DNA of 64,000 nt from positions 1 through 64,000 of the forward strand of contig JAKAHC010000006.1 of the NCBI GenBank assembly GCA_021815305.1. The letters are read 5' to 3'. This stretch comes from Deltaproteobacteria bacterium. GTDB lineage: Bacteria > Desulfobacterota > Deferrimicrobia > Deferrimicrobiales > Deferrimicrobiaceae. How positions within the stretch are numbered: position 1 is the first letter of the stretch; each line of letters starts with the position of its first letter. The translations under genes and the position numbers were made by a program. Below the pieces are notes generated by a model. That model saw only the letters and a program-made list of their open reading frames with translations. It was not told the DNA's origin and did no database searches. Positions 9,297 through 17,651 of the stretch are shown in pieces.

Positions 9297-10019
9297 ATGA
9301 CGAAGCACAAGACCGGGACACGTGAAGAGTGGCTCGCAGCTCGGCTCAAGCTGCTCAAGGAGGAGAAAGAACTAACACGGCGCAGCGACGAGCTGGCGCG
9401 TCGGCGGCAGGAACTGCCGTGGGTTCGCATCGACAAGGAGTATCAATTCAAATCCGATGAGGGGAGCGCGTCGCTGGCGGAACTCTTCCAAGGGCGCTCG
9501 CAGCTCCTCGTTTACCACTTCATGTTCGGCTACGGATTCCGGCTCACTGCCGAGCGCCGGGGATGCACCGGATGCACCCTTATCGCCGATCACTTCGACG
9601 GCGTCATCCCCCACTTGAATGGCCGAAACATTACCCTCGTTTGTGCATCGATCGCCCCATTACAAGAGCTCCAGAACTACAAGCGGCAAATGGGCTGGCG
9701 ATTTCCGTGGGTTTCGTCGCTCGGGAGCGACTTCAATTACGATTTTGGCGTCGCCTTCACCGAGGAGCAGCAGAGAAACGGTGCCGACTACAACTACCGG
9801 CACGTCGACAAAGCCGAGCCGCAGAAGGAGGGCATGAGCGTCTTCGCGCTCCAGGGCGGCGTTGTCCACCACACCTATTCCACCTACGCCCGTGGCACCG
9901 AGGCATTGATGGGGACTTACCGTTTCCTCGACCTCGCCCCGTGGGGCAGGAACGAGGACGGGCTCGAAGAAATCTGGTGGCGTCGCCACGATGAGTACGA
10001 CAAGCGCAAAGCGGCGTAG
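9297..10019 (+). CDS. DUF899 family thioredoxin-like protein
   Basis: A 240-residue protein of the DUF899 family, which has a thioredoxin-like fold. After a charged helical N-terminus (residues 1-40) come the family segments QLLVYHFMFG, GCTGCTLIADHFDG (a CxxC in the position of the thioredoxin active site), FPWVSSLGSDFNYDFGV and SVFALQGGVVHHTYSTYARG. The biochemical role of the family is not established. The start at 9297 is preceded by GGAAGGAGACAAGACCG. It is followed 41 bp later by the DUF2182 gene, and these two families often occur together in accessory DNA. Confidence 0.87.
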   Translation: MTKHKTGTREEWLAARLKLLKEEKELTRRSDELARRRQELPWVRIDKEYQFKSDEGSASLAELFQGRSQLLVYHFMFGYGFRLTAERRGCTGCTLIADHFDGVIPHLNGRNITLVCASIAPLQELQNYKRQMGWRFPWVSSLGSDFNYDFGVAFTEEQQRNGADYNYRHVDKAEPQKEGMSVFALQGGVVHHTYSTYARGTEALMGTYRFLDLAPWGRNEDGLEEIWWRRHDEYDKRKAA

Positions 10020-10060
10020 CAGTCGCCGCGGCGTAACTGCGGAAGGAGATCTCACGGCGC

Positions 10061-10861
10061 ATGGATTTCGATCGCACCTCCGAGCAAGCGTTTCTTGGCG
10101 TGTGTGCGCTGCTCTTCGTTGCCAGTGCGGCGGGAACGATCGTCTGGTGCACATCGATGTCGGCGATGGGCGGGATGCCGATGCCCGGCGGATGGACGAT
10201 GTCGATGGTATGGATGCGGATGCCCGGACAGACGTGGCCTGGCGCCGCGGCGTCGTTCCTTGGGATGTGGATCGTGATGATGGTGGCGATGATGCTGCCG
10301 TCCCTGGTCCCGATGCTTCGGCGCTACCGCCGGGCGGTCGCTAGAACGAGCGATATCCCTTTGGGTTGGCTGACCACGCTTGTGGGCGCGGGTTACTTCT
10401 TCTTGTGGACAGTGTTCGGTATAGCCGCCTTTCTGCTTGGCGAAGCACTCGCGGCGGTCGCGATGCGGAACCCGGCATTTGCGCACGCAGTTCCACTCGC
10501 TATCGGTATCGTGGTCCTGCTCGGTGGCGCGCTCCAGTTCACCGCGTGGAAGGCATATCATCTTGCCTGTTGCCGGAAAGCACCCGGACGCGGCTATACA
10601 TTGCCCGCCGATATTGGCAGGGCCTGGCGACACGGCCTGCGTCTTGGGCTCCACTGCAGCCGCTGCTGTGTCGGTTTGATGGCGATCCTGCTGGTCATCG
10701 GGGTCATGGACCTTCGCGCGATGGCTGTCGTGGCGGCAGCCATCACCGTGGAACGTCTCGTACCTGCCGGCGAGCGTGTCGGGCGAGCTATCGGGGCGGC
10801 CGTCATCGGGGCAGGTTTGTTTCTGTTGGCACGGGCAGCCGGGCTCGGGCAACTGCCTTGA
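10061..10861 (+). CDS. DUF2182 integral membrane protein
   Basis: A 266-residue protein with about six to seven predicted membrane segments and many methionines (WTMSMVWMRMPG, MWIVMMVAMMLPSLVPM). These, with the HCSRCC motif near residue 203, match the DUF2182 family, annotated as predicted metal-binding membrane proteins. The metal, if any, is unknown. The upstream GGAAGGAGATCTCACGGCGC gives a ribosome-binding site. It probably forms an operon with the DUF899 gene. Confidence 0.85.
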   Translation: MDFDRTSEQAFLGVCALLFVASAAGTIVWCTSMSAMGGMPMPGGWTMSMVWMRMPGQTWPGAAASFLGMWIVMMVAMMLPSLVPMLRRYRRAVARTSDIPLGWLTTLVGAGYFFLWTVFGIAAFLLGEALAAVAMRNPAFAHAVPLAIGIVVLLGGALQFTAWKAYHLACCRKAPGRGYTLPADIGRAWRHGLRLGLHCSRCCVGLMAILLVIGVMDLRAMAVVAAAITVERLVPAGERVGRAIGAAVIGAGLFLLARAAGLGQLP

Positions 10862-10930
10862 GCAGACAGAGAGCACGATAGAAGTACAACAGCGCCTGGC
10901 GAAGCCAGGATCGAGTCAGGGAGAACTCCC

Positions 10931-11068
10931 ATGAGAAAAGTGATCGTCGGCGCGATGGTTTCGATGGATGGCGTGATGCAGGCCCCGGGCGGCCCGGAAG
11001 AAGACCCCACCGGGAATATAGAGGCACGCGATGAGAAAACTGATCATGTGGAATATCATCACGCTTGA
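10931..11068 (+). pseudogene. N-terminal fragment of a RibD-C/dihydrofolate-reductase-like gene
   Basis: A 45-codon ORF that starts MRKVIVGAMVSMDGVMQAPG, the typical N-terminus of RibD C-terminal-domain proteins, and then loses similarity after EEDPTGN. It overlaps the start of the intact relative at 11031. A deletion or recombination between two tandem relatives would leave this fragment. Confidence 0.65.
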
Positions 11069-11588
11069 TGGTTATTTTGAAGGCGTCAATAACTGGGACT
11101 TGCCTTGGCATGAGCAGGTTTGGGGCGAGGAACTTGAGCGATTCTCCCTAGAACAGTTGGGGTCGGCGGACATGCTTGTGTTTGGCCGCGTGACCTATGA
11201 GGGCATGGCTGCCTATTGGACAACGGCCCAGGGAGCGATAGCCGATTACATGAACAGGCTTCCGAAGCTGGTCTGTTCCCGCACTCTTCATACGGCCACC
11301 TGGAACAATACGACACTGGTGAAGGACAACGTGGCAGGGGAGGTGGCCCGACTGAAGCAGCAGGGCAGCGGAAACATGTTCGTCTTCGGAAGCGCCAACC
11401 TCTCAAGGACCCTGATGAACGAAGGACTCTTCGACGAGTTTCGCATTGCGATTGCACCGGTCATCCATGGCCGCGGCATGCTTCTTTTCGGCGACGTACA
11501 CAATCCGCTAAGACTTCGATTGCTTGAAGCACGCTCTCTTTCGACGGGCTGCGTCATCCTTCATTATTTGGCTGAAAAAGCCGCATGA
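11031..11588 (+). CDS. RibD C-terminal domain / dihydrofolate-reductase-like protein
   Basis: A 185-residue single-domain protein of the RibD C-terminal family (YyaP/YwjB-like). Landmarks are MRKLIMWNIITLDGYFEG at the start, the nucleotide-binding segment MLVFGRVTYEGMAAYW and NMFVFGSANLSRTLMNEGLFDE. Relatives bind NADPH, but the substrate of this subgroup is generally unknown. It may be co-transcribed with the VOC gene 9 bp downstream. No full-length riboflavin deaminase is nearby, so a riboflavin role is unlikely. Confidence 0.85.
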   Translation: MRKLIMWNIITLDGYFEGVNNWDLPWHEQVWGEELERFSLEQLGSADMLVFGRVTYEGMAAYWTTAQGAIADYMNRLPKLVCSRTLHTATWNNTTLVKDNVAGEVARLKQQGSGNMFVFGSANLSRTLMNEGLFDEFRIAIAPVIHGRGMLLFGDVHNPLRLRLLEARSLSTGCVILHYLAEKAA

Positions 11589-11597
11589 CCCCCCGAC

Positions 11598-12038
11598 ATG
11601 ACGCTTAAACGAATGGACAACGTTCTCATCGTGGTCGATGACCTTGATGCCGCGAAGGCATTCTTTGTCGAACTTGGTATGGAACTGGAGGGCGAGATGC
11701 CAGTGGAGGGACCTTGGGTGGACCTTGTCGTTGGGCTCGAGAACGTTCGGGCCGAGATTGCGATGATGCGGACCCCGGACGGCCACGGTCGGGTTGAGCT
11801 GACCAAGTTCCACGCGCCGACGGCAATCAGAGCGGAGCCGAAGAACGCACCAGCGAACACGTTAGGTATACGTCGCATCATGTTCGCCGTCGATGACATC
11901 GACGACGTTCTCGCGCGCTTGCGCGCCCATGGCGCTGAGCTCGTAGGCGAGGTTGCCCAGTACGAGAACATGTACCGGCTTTGTTTCATACGCGGCCCCG
12001 AGGGCATCCTTGTCGGCCTTGCCGAGCAGCTCCGGTAA
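11598..12038 (+). CDS. VOC-family (glyoxalase/bleomycin resistance-like) protein
   Basis: A 146-residue protein with two beta-alpha-beta-beta-beta modules of the vicinal oxygen chelate fold: KRMDNVLIVVDDLDAAKAFF at the start and IRRIMFAVDDIDDVLARLRAHGAEL in the second half. The end IRGPEGILVGLAEQL gives the usual metal-ligand Glu region, here partly changed. The substrate cannot be assigned. It lies 9 bp after the RibD-C gene. Downstream the DNA switches to the minus-strand AbiE remnant. Confidence 0.85.
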   Translation: MTLKRMDNVLIVVDDLDAAKAFFVELGMELEGEMPVEGPWVDLVVGLENVRAEIAMMRTPDGHGRVELTKFHAPTAIRAEPKNAPANTLGIRRIMFAVDDIDDVLARLRAHGAELVGEVAQYENMYRLCFIRGPEGILVGLAEQLR

Positions 12039-12057
12039 GGATTCCGCATGGGCGCAG

Positions 12058-12228
12058 TTAGGCAGCGGGCATGATGGCAGCACGACAACGATGACGCCGC
12101 GTTTTCAGGAATGGATGGCTGTTCAGGGCATCGAGAAGCGCCATCAGGCGGAAGACTTTTTCGAGCGGTTCCACGCCGAAACCGGTCGCGGCGGCTTCAC
12201 GGGCCAGCGTTTGCGGGGTCAGATTCAT
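12058..12228 (-). pseudogene. AbiEii-type toxin, truncated to its N-terminus
   Basis: The ATG at 12228 overlaps the stop of the AbiEi gene, the normal AbiE operon arrangement. Translation gives MNLTPQTLAREAAATGFG and then MALLDALNSHPFLKT, the start of AbiEii nucleotidyltransferase toxins, but similarity ends after about 43 codons and a stop follows at codon 57. The catalytic GSxxxDxD nucleotidyltransferase motif is missing, so the toxin is dead. Confidence 0.7.
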
Positions 12229-13031
12229 GTGACCTCCGCCCAGGTTCGGTTGAGCACTCGTGCGGGCACCACGAGGTTCCATCGGGAAAGCAGTTTGCCC
12301 GGCTCGCGCTTGCCGCGCTCGAGATACATCGGTTGGGAAGGCGCATGCTCCCGAAGACGGTCCAGGTGCCACTCCTCTACCATAAGCTCCTCGCGGTGCT
12401 GTTCGAGGTAGAAACCGACCTTCGCGACCGTCACCGCCGAATCGAGCTTCAGGACATAGTTGGTGACCGCGTCGAGGTCGAAGAACTCCACGGACTCGAG
12501 CGAGCGCCAGATCTCCTCCCACCCGCCTCCGTGGCGCGGGGCGTCGAGAACGTCGACGAGGGTTCGCTCAAGGGTGGTGACCCGCACGGGGGCGCCGTCG
12601 CGGTCCTTCTCAAGGATGCCGCCGCCAAGGTCCGACAAGCTGCGAAGCGGAGGCTTCACCGGGACCGGGACGAACTCGGAGTCCCGGAACACGAACGGCT
12701 TGACGCGGGTGCAGGTCAGAAATGGATACCTGCGGAAGACCGAGTGAGCCTTGCCGTGGAACTGGAGCGCGCCGTGGAAGGCGACGACCGCGTCCTTCGC
12801 CAGGCGGCTCGCCAAAACGTACGGGTCGACCGGTACGGTTTCAGGAGTTTGGCCGCGCGGCACGACCGCGTAGAGGCCCCGCCGGACGCGAAGGAGATGC
12901 CCGGCGCGCACGTGCTGCTTGAGGACTGCGAGGCTGGCCTCGGGTTTGCGCGCCTCCCCCTCGCGGTGCGAGGACGCGAAGTCCTCGAACCGGAACACGG
13001 GGTGCGTGGCGAAGTAGTCTACCGGCTTCAT
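12225..13031 (-). CDS. AbiEi-type antitoxin/regulator
   Basis: A 268-residue type IV antitoxin. The N-terminal winged-helix region (ASLAVLKQHVRAGHLLRVRR, GLYAVVP) and the family core (VAFHGALQFHG, VTTLERTLVDVLDAP) match AbiEi proteins that control an abortive infection locus and counter AbiEii. The start ATG is followed by PVDYFATHPVFRFEDF. A TATAAT-like -10 (13070-13065, minus strand) lies 34 bp upstream. The partner toxin is truncated, leaving an orphan antitoxin. Confidence 0.8.
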   Translation of the reverse strand: MKPVDYFATHPVFRFEDFASSHREGEARKPEASLAVLKQHVRAGHLLRVRRGLYAVVPRGQTPETVPVDPYVLASRLAKDAVVAFHGALQFHGKAHSVFRRYPFLTCTRVKPFVFRDSEFVPVPVKPPLRSLSDLGGGILEKDRDGAPVRVTTLERTLVDVLDAPRHGGGWEEIWRSLESVEFFDLDAVTNYVLKLDSAVTVAKVGFYLEQHREELMVEEWHLDRLREHAPSQPMYLERGKREPGKLLSRWNLVVPARVLNRTWAEVT

Positions 13032-13303
13032 GATGTTTGCCGTTTATCCCTCCAACGGGAGCATATTATATCTGTTTAGGAGATGAATGGCATTTTCTTT
13101 CTTTGGGATCTTGCCATTTTGCGCCCAAAGGAAGAGCGAGAATTGCTGTTTCAGAGACGAACGGCAACCGACTGGATCGAGAAAGGAGATGCTCGGGAGC
13201 CTCGTGGACAACTTCGAGAAGGTGATGGCCCAGTAATCCGTACGAAGCGGAATTTGTCTCGTCAACAGAGTTCGCGATCCCCGCGCGGGAAGGAGGTCGA
13301 TCG

Positions 13304-13606
13304 ATGGGCAACACGTTATGCCGATGCCGGAAACTTGCGGGGCCGGATGTCGCATTGCACCCGCGCTGTTTCGGGCAGGTCTGGATCTTCGAGGGCATCC
13401 CCCCGGAGGCGTGGGAGAGCCTTGCCGGAGATCTGGTGCGCAGGCGCCTCTCCGCGGGCGAAGACCTGTTCCAGCAGGGCGAACCGGCCGAAAGTATGTG
13501 GCTCATCACGGCGGGCTCGGTGAAGCTGTGGAAGATCACCGAGGACGGACGGATCCTGACCCTCGACATCCGCAAGGCGGGGGACCTCCTGGGGGAGAAC
13601 GTATAA
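13304..13606 (+). pseudogene. Crp/Fnr-family regulator, N-terminal domain only
   Basis: 100 codons covering most of the cyclic-nucleotide-binding-like domain of a Crp/Fnr protein: FEGIPPEAWESLAGDLVRR, GEDLFQQGEPAESMWLITAG, VKLWKITEDGR and DIRKAGDLLGE. The early cysteines (CRCRK, HPRCFG) may be remnants of a cluster-binding N-terminus. A stop directly follows GENV, and the helix-turn-helix DNA-binding domain is missing; the DNA beyond encodes another protein. About 270 bp upstream (13032-13303) contain no recognised gene. Confidence 0.7.
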
Positions 13607-13611
13607 GACAG

Positions 13612-13820
13612 AGGGTAACGTTGCCCACAACCCCGATGTGCTGATTACGCTGGGAAGCAGCAAGGTCAAGGGCTTGCACGGGGCAGGTGCCGGGTTTTTG
13701 ATCAAGGGAAAGGCGACCTTTATAACATCCGGACCTGATTTTGATTTCATGAAAGCGAAGTTCAGTTGGCTGCGAGCCACGTTGGCCGTTACCATCGATT
13801 CCGCTACACAAACCTGGTAG
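13612..13820 (+). pseudogene. C-terminal fragment of a pyridoxamine-5'-phosphate-oxidase-like flavoprotein
   Basis: About 69 codons read EGNVAHNPDVLITLGSSKV, then GAGFLIKGKATFITSGPDFD and WLRATLAVTIDSATQTW before a TAG. The pattern resembles the second half of small FMN-binding split-barrel proteins (PPOX family), where a GxGxxxKGKA-type strand and a late WxRAxLxV strand occur. It has no start codon and joins the broken Crp/Fnr gene directly. The family call is from memory of the pattern and is moderate. Confidence 0.45.
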
Positions 13821-13926
13821 GTGATTGGACAGTCTGTGCATTGCGGTTTCGGGGTTTTGGCAACCCCTCAAACGTCGCCTCTCACGTCCTTGCTCCACCG
13901 GACGACGCGATGACCTTCGCCAAATC

Positions 13927-14337
13927 CTATAAAATCTTGAGGCGAAGTGTTATTCCTTGTCTTTTCAGTAAGTTCCCCCAATTTGCGATACGCGCGTTCG
14001 ATGATACGAGGACCGCGCTTCTGTTAACGGCAGCAAGAACAACAAGAATGTCCCGGAAGTGATCCCGGACCTGGGAGTTGCCGCGGAATCTCGTGAATCG
14101 CTCCACCAGGATACCGCCCCGTGCCCAATCGTCCTCCCTCGGGGCTTCGTAGGCGGATAAAATCTTCATGGATTCGACGAACTGATCCAGCAGTCGCTTC
14201 TCCGCCGAGGATCTGGCCCCGGCATAGAGTTCCATGGCCACAACCGAAGACAGGACGACCCGGCCACTTTCCGTGGCCCGGTCCACCAGAACCGAATGCT
14301 CTTTTCTGCGGATATATGAGATATAGACCGGACATTT
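13927..14337 (-). pseudogene. PIN-domain toxin lacking its N-terminus
   Basis: The frame opens after a TAG and reads VYISYIRRKEHSVLVDRATE, then VVLSSVVAMELYAGARS, RDILVVLAAVNRSAVLVSSN and ARIANWGNLL. This is a PIN ribonuclease of the VapC type: the internal acidic residues (E in MELYAG, D in FRDILV) remain, but the first catalytic Asp of the usual N-terminal LDTS motif and any start codon are gone. A GTG at 14286 could start a shorter product, probably inactive. No antitoxin partner is visible. Confidence 0.6.
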
Positions 14338-14404
14338 CTACTTGTCAACGACAGCACTTGGGATCTAGAGTCAGGCTTGAGAACCGGCCAAGGGCCAGGC
14401 CGTG

Positions 14405-14461
14405 GAAAAAAATGCCCACGAAGGAAACCTCCCCCGTGGGCATCGAAAGATCTGGCTCCCC
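14405..14461 (-). other. Remnant tRNA-Asn 3' end with strong terminator
   Basis: On the minus strand GGGGAGCCA, as at the 3' end of a tRNA-Asn, is followed by a hairpin (arms 14435-14443 and 14412-14420, ATGCCCACG/CGTGGGCAT) and then seven Ts (14411-14405), a textbook intrinsic terminator. The same order is seen beside the intact tRNA-Asn. It is likely the former end of an inserted element. On its plus-strand side it is followed by a repeat A fragment. Confidence 0.55.
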
Positions 14462-14494
14462 TTATGTGCCAGTACGCGAACCCGCCCCGGGGCG

Positions 14495-14615
14495 CTAGAG
14501 CCCGAGGTCTGGTTCCAAATCGTCCATCTCGCCCAAGTGGGCCAAAATAGGCCCCTTTCGGCCCATTACCGCGAACATACTGTTGAGGTCGCCTTGGGGC
14601 CTAACGGGATGCTCG
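14495..14615 (+). repeat. Repeat A, diverged partial copy
   Basis: GAGGTCTGGTTCCAAATCGT, TACCGCGAACA and GTTGAGGTCGCCTTGGGGCC match the middle of repeat A (GAGATCTGGTTCCGAATCGT, TACCGCGAACAGGAGG, GTTGAAGTCGCGTTCGGCCC) with more changes than the other copies. It is the oldest-looking copy in the window. Confidence 0.55.
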
Positions 14616-14643
14616 AAAGCGCGTCCTCTCGACCGGACACTCA

Positions 14644-15720
14644 TCATTTCAAGTTCTTGCCGAAGAACTCCGTGATCTTGTCGAAGGGGATCTTGTCCAC
14701 GCGGTCGTACAGGTCGACGTGATTGGCGTTCGTGATGATCATCAGCTCCTTCGGCTGCGCCGCGGCCTTGTAGGCGTCTTCGCTGAAGTATCGGGAGTGG
14801 GCATTCTCCCCCGTGATCAGCAGGATCGGACGCGGTGAGATCTCATCGATGTACGTCAGGAGCGGAAAGTTCATGAACGATATCGGACCGGTGGCCGTCC
14901 AGGCGCCGCTGGAGTTCGGCGAGCGCTTGTGGAAACCACGAGGCGTGCGATAGTAGTCGAAATACATTCGAATGACGGGATCGGTGATGCCTTCCAGCGT
15001 CTCGGGCAGAATCCGCGGGCCCGCGACAGGGGAACCCTTTTCGGCGTCAACCCAGCGCTGCTGGCTCATCTGTTCCAGCATCTGCGCGCGCTGTTCCCTG
15101 GTACGGGTGTCGTAATAACCTTTTGCCATCACTCGCGACATGTCGTACATGCTCGTCGTGACGACGGCCTTGATGCGCTTGTCGACCGCCGCGGCATTCA
15201 GCCCCATGCCGCCGAAGCCGCAAATCCCGATGATGCCGATGCGGTTGCGATCGACCGAAGGGTGCAGGCCGAGAAAGTCGACGGCCGCGCTGAAGTCTTC
15301 GGTGTTGATGTCCGGCGAAGGCACGTTGCGGGGCTCGCCGCCGCTCTCTCCCGTGTACGACGGATCGAACGCGAGGGTGATGTATCCACGTTCTGTCATG
15401 GTTTGCGCATACAGGCCGGATGATTGTTCTTTCACAGCGCCGAACGGTCCGCTGACGGCGAGCGCTGCCAGCCGCTGACCGGCGCGGTTCTTCGGCAGGT
15501 ACAGATCGCCCGCCAGGGTGATGCCGTAGCGGTTCTTGAATGTCACTTTTTGATGATCCACCTTCTCGCTCTTGGGGAAGATCTTGTCCCACTCCTGGGT
15601 CAGTTGCACGGCAGTCTCCTTGCTCGTTGGGGGAAGTGCTCGAACCAAACTGAGTTGACCGCTCACCAGTGTTGCTGCGCAGGCAACGACCGCGCTCCAG
15701 ATGAATCTGTTGCGAAACAT
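14644..15720 (-). CDS. Secreted YcjY-type alpha/beta hydrolase
   Basis: A 358-residue exported alpha/beta hydrolase of the YcjY/dienelactone-hydrolase-like group. A signal peptide covers about residues 1-29 (hydrophobic core WSAVVACAATLVSG). The family core includes GITLAGDLYLP, AVSGPFGAVKEQSSG, AFDPSYTGESGGEPR and IGIIGICGFGGMGLNAAAVD. The usual nucleophile elbow GxSxG is replaced by CGFGG, normal for this group as I recall it. The ATG at 15720 has AAAGGAG seven bases upstream. It is divergent from an AraC regulator at 15935, its probable controller. Substrate unknown. Confidence 0.82.
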   Translation of the reverse strand: MFRNRFIWSAVVACAATLVSGQLSLVRALPPTSKETAVQLTQEWDKIFPKSEKVDHQKVTFKNRYGITLAGDLYLPKNRAGQRLAALAVSGPFGAVKEQSSGLYAQTMTERGYITLAFDPSYTGESGGEPRNVPSPDINTEDFSAAVDFLGLHPSVDRNRIGIIGICGFGGMGLNAAAVDKRIKAVVTTSMYDMSRVMAKGYYDTRTREQRAQMLEQMSQQRWVDAEKGSPVAGPRILPETLEGITDPVIRMYFDYYRTPRGFHKRSPNSSGAWTATGPISFMNFPLLTYIDEISPRPILLITGENAHSRYFSEDAYKAAAQPKELMIITNANHVDLYDRVDKIPFDKITEFFGKNLK

Positions 15721-15934
15721 CAGACTCTCCTTTCTCATATGCGTTACCTCCGGGATCCTCTATTCACGGTTCGCTTCGATGGTTCGGGTTCGACATACGA
15801 TAATCCTAGCAACGCGGCCGGTGGAGGGGGTAGAACGATCCTCCATCGTTCTTGCCTAATTCTCCATTGTCCGTAGGATCTTGACATCAAAATGCGCCTG
15901 GGATAGCCTTTTTCTCCGAGGCGAAGCAAACGGC

Positions 15935-16891
15935 ATGACATACGACAACACGGGGCTGCCCCCAGACATGATTCGCGCGGCGCTGGCGCGCACGATCGGG
16001 CGCTGGACCGAAGGCACGGAGGATCGGTCTACGCCGATCCCGGATCTCGCGTTCTTCCGTCGCGAGGCGCCGACGCCACCGGGCATCTGCCGCGTCGAGC
16101 CCAGCGTCGTCCTCGTCGTCCAGGGGGCGAAGCGGATGCTGATGGGAGACGACACCTACGCTTACGACTGCGAGCGCTTCCTGATCGCGTCGCTCGATAT
16201 CCCCGCGAGCTCCGAGGTCGTCAAGGCGAGTCGGGAGCGGCCCTGCCTGGGTCTGGTCCTGAAGCTCGATCTGCGCATGATGGCCGAGCTGGTCGCGCAG
16301 AGCCACTTGCCGCCGCCGAAGGATCGCTCGGTCGCCAGGGGGATGGCGCTCGGCACGGTCACGCCAATGCTGCTGGAGTCGTTCAAGCGGCTCACGGACC
16401 TGCTCGACGAGCCGGATGCGATCGAGGTGCTCGCGCCGCTGGTGCAGCGCGAGATCCACTACCGGCTGCTGACGAGCGATCAGGCGGGACGCTTGCGTCA
16501 GCTCGCGTCGGTCGGCAGCCAGAGCCACTTCGTCGCCCGGGCCATCGAGTGGCTGAAGACGAACTACGCCTCGCCGTTGCGCATCGAGGATCTTGCAGAA
16601 CGCGTGCACATGAGCACGTCGAGCCTGCACCACCACTTCCGCCGGCTCACCGCGATGAGCCCGCTGCAGTACCAAAAATGGCTGCGGCTGAACGAGGCGA
16701 GGCGGTTGATGCTGAACAACGGCCTTGATGCGGCGAGCGCCGCGTTCGGGGTCGGCTACGAAAGCCCGTCGCAGTTCAGCCGCGAGTACGCCCGACTCTT
16801 CGGTGCACCACCCAAACGCGACGTGGTCAGCCTGCGGAGCAAGGCCGCGCCCGCCCAGCGCTCGCCCGGTGCGATCCGGGCGGATGCGTAA
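15935..16891 (+). CDS. AraC-family transcriptional regulator (AraC_N type)
   Basis: A 318-residue regulator with an AraC_N domain (about residues 10-175) and a C-terminal AraC DNA-binding domain (SPLRIEDLAERVHMSTSSLH is the first helix-turn-helix; GVGYESPSQFSREYARLFG the second). It is a clear paralogue of the protein at 1729-2664. The ATG at 15935 fits the paralogue's length; a TTG at 15881 would add 18 residues. It is divergent from the secreted hydrolase, with a 214-bp intergenic region that would hold both promoters. Confidence 0.87.
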   Translation: MTYDNTGLPPDMIRAALARTIGRWTEGTEDRSTPIPDLAFFRREAPTPPGICRVEPSVVLVVQGAKRMLMGDDTYAYDCERFLIASLDIPASSEVVKASRERPCLGLVLKLDLRMMAELVAQSHLPPPKDRSVARGMALGTVTPMLLESFKRLTDLLDEPDAIEVLAPLVQREIHYRLLTSDQAGRLRQLASVGSQSHFVARAIEWLKTNYASPLRIEDLAERVHMSTSSLHHHFRRLTAMSPLQYQKWLRLNEARRLMLNNGLDAASAAFGVGYESPSQFSREYARLFGAPPKRDVVSLRSKAAPAQRSPGAIRADA

Positions 16892-17000
16892 CGGCCGACG
16901 GGCGGGGGAAACCCCGCCCGTCGTGGTCCCCTTCCCCGAACAGGACGCTTCCCAAGGTGTTCCCAAAGTGATACACTCGTCCCGAAAGGAGGAGATGTCG

Positions 17001-17228
17001 ATGCCTGCCAGAAATCCGAGGGTCAACGTGGTCCTCGAAAAACCGTTGTTCGATGCGGTCGGTCACCTCGCCGAGGAGGAAGGCGTATCGCTTTCGACGG
17101 TGGTGCGCGATCTCGTCAAGGAAGCGATCGAGATTCGGGAAGACGTCAATCTCGGACGGGTTGCGGAAACGCGTGCAAGGACGCTAAGGCGTTCCCGGGC
17201 GCTCTCTCACAAGGACGTCTGGGGATAG
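17001..17228 (+). CDS. Ribbon-helix-helix antitoxin
   Basis: A 75-residue antitoxin. The N-terminal strand RVNVVLEKPLFDAVGHLAEE and helices EGVSLSTVVRDLVKEAIE form a ribbon-helix-helix DNA-binding fold. The C-terminal tail would wrap the toxin. AAAGGAGG at 16985-16992 favours the ATG at 17001 over one at 16995. It ends two bases before the RelE-type toxin, so the genes are co-translated. It probably represses its own operon. Confidence 0.83.
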   Translation: MPARNPRVNVVLEKPLFDAVGHLAEEEGVSLSTVVRDLVKEAIEIREDVNLGRVAETRARTLRRSRALSHKDVWG

Positions 17229-17229
17229 C

Positions 17230-17508
17230 GTGGCGTTTACCGTCAAGTATCACCCCGACGTCAAGAGCAACGACCTTCCGCCGATCAACGCGAAGATGCG
17301 GGAGCGCATCAAGCGGGCGATCGAAACCCGCTTGATGACCGCACCCCAGGAATACGGCCTTCCGCTGAGGAAGAATCTCGGGGGGTACTGGAAGCTCCGG
17401 GTAGGAGATTACCGCGTCGTCTTCAAGGTCGAAGGGGAAATCGTCTACGTCCTCGCCATCCGTCACCGGAAACATGTCTACGAAGACGTAACGGCGCGAA
17501 TAAAATAA
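17230..17508 (+). CDS. RelE/ParE-family toxin
   Basis: A 92-residue RelE-fold toxin with a GTG start. Typical features are VKYHPDVKSNDLPPINAKMR in the first helix region, LRKNLGGYWKLRVGDYRVVF (strand with Arg and Tyr used in mRNA cleavage by RelE proteins) and VYVLAIRHRKHVYED at the end. It pairs with the ribbon-helix-helix antitoxin upstream. The closing KLRxGDYRVxF and IxHRKxVYE pattern is closest to RelE rather than ParE. Confidence 0.87.
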   Translation: MAFTVKYHPDVKSNDLPPINAKMRERIKRAIETRLMTAPQEYGLPLRKNLGGYWKLRVGDYRVVFKVEGEIVYVLAIRHRKHVYEDVTARIK

Positions 17509-17571
17509 AAACGGAGAGCGCACCCCGAGGCACCCTCTCCGGTAACTCGCCGGCTCCCTGGGCAGGACTCG
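17504..17571 (-). other. Remnant tRNA-Asn 3' end with terminator
   Basis: GGCTCCCTGGGCAGGACTCG at 17552-17571 is a 20-base exact copy of the 3' part of the tRNA-Asn at 17692-17767. On the minus strand it is followed by a hairpin (GGAGAG/CTCTCC, 17540-17513) and a T-rich run, TTTTTATTTTA. It also sits just after the relE stop and may end that transcript. This copy is the best evidence for element insertion at the tRNA 3' end. Confidence 0.6.
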
Positions 17572-17651
17572 GCTCCCCGAGGGCGCCTTCATCCTTCAAC
17601 CGTCGGCGCGCGCCTCGCTTCGAGTCCTGCATCTCGAGCCAGAACATGAAA

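Noticed and set aside
9757-10152. Antisense ORFs over DUF899 and DUF2182
   Set aside because: They are shadows of two well-supported genes and lack any domain.
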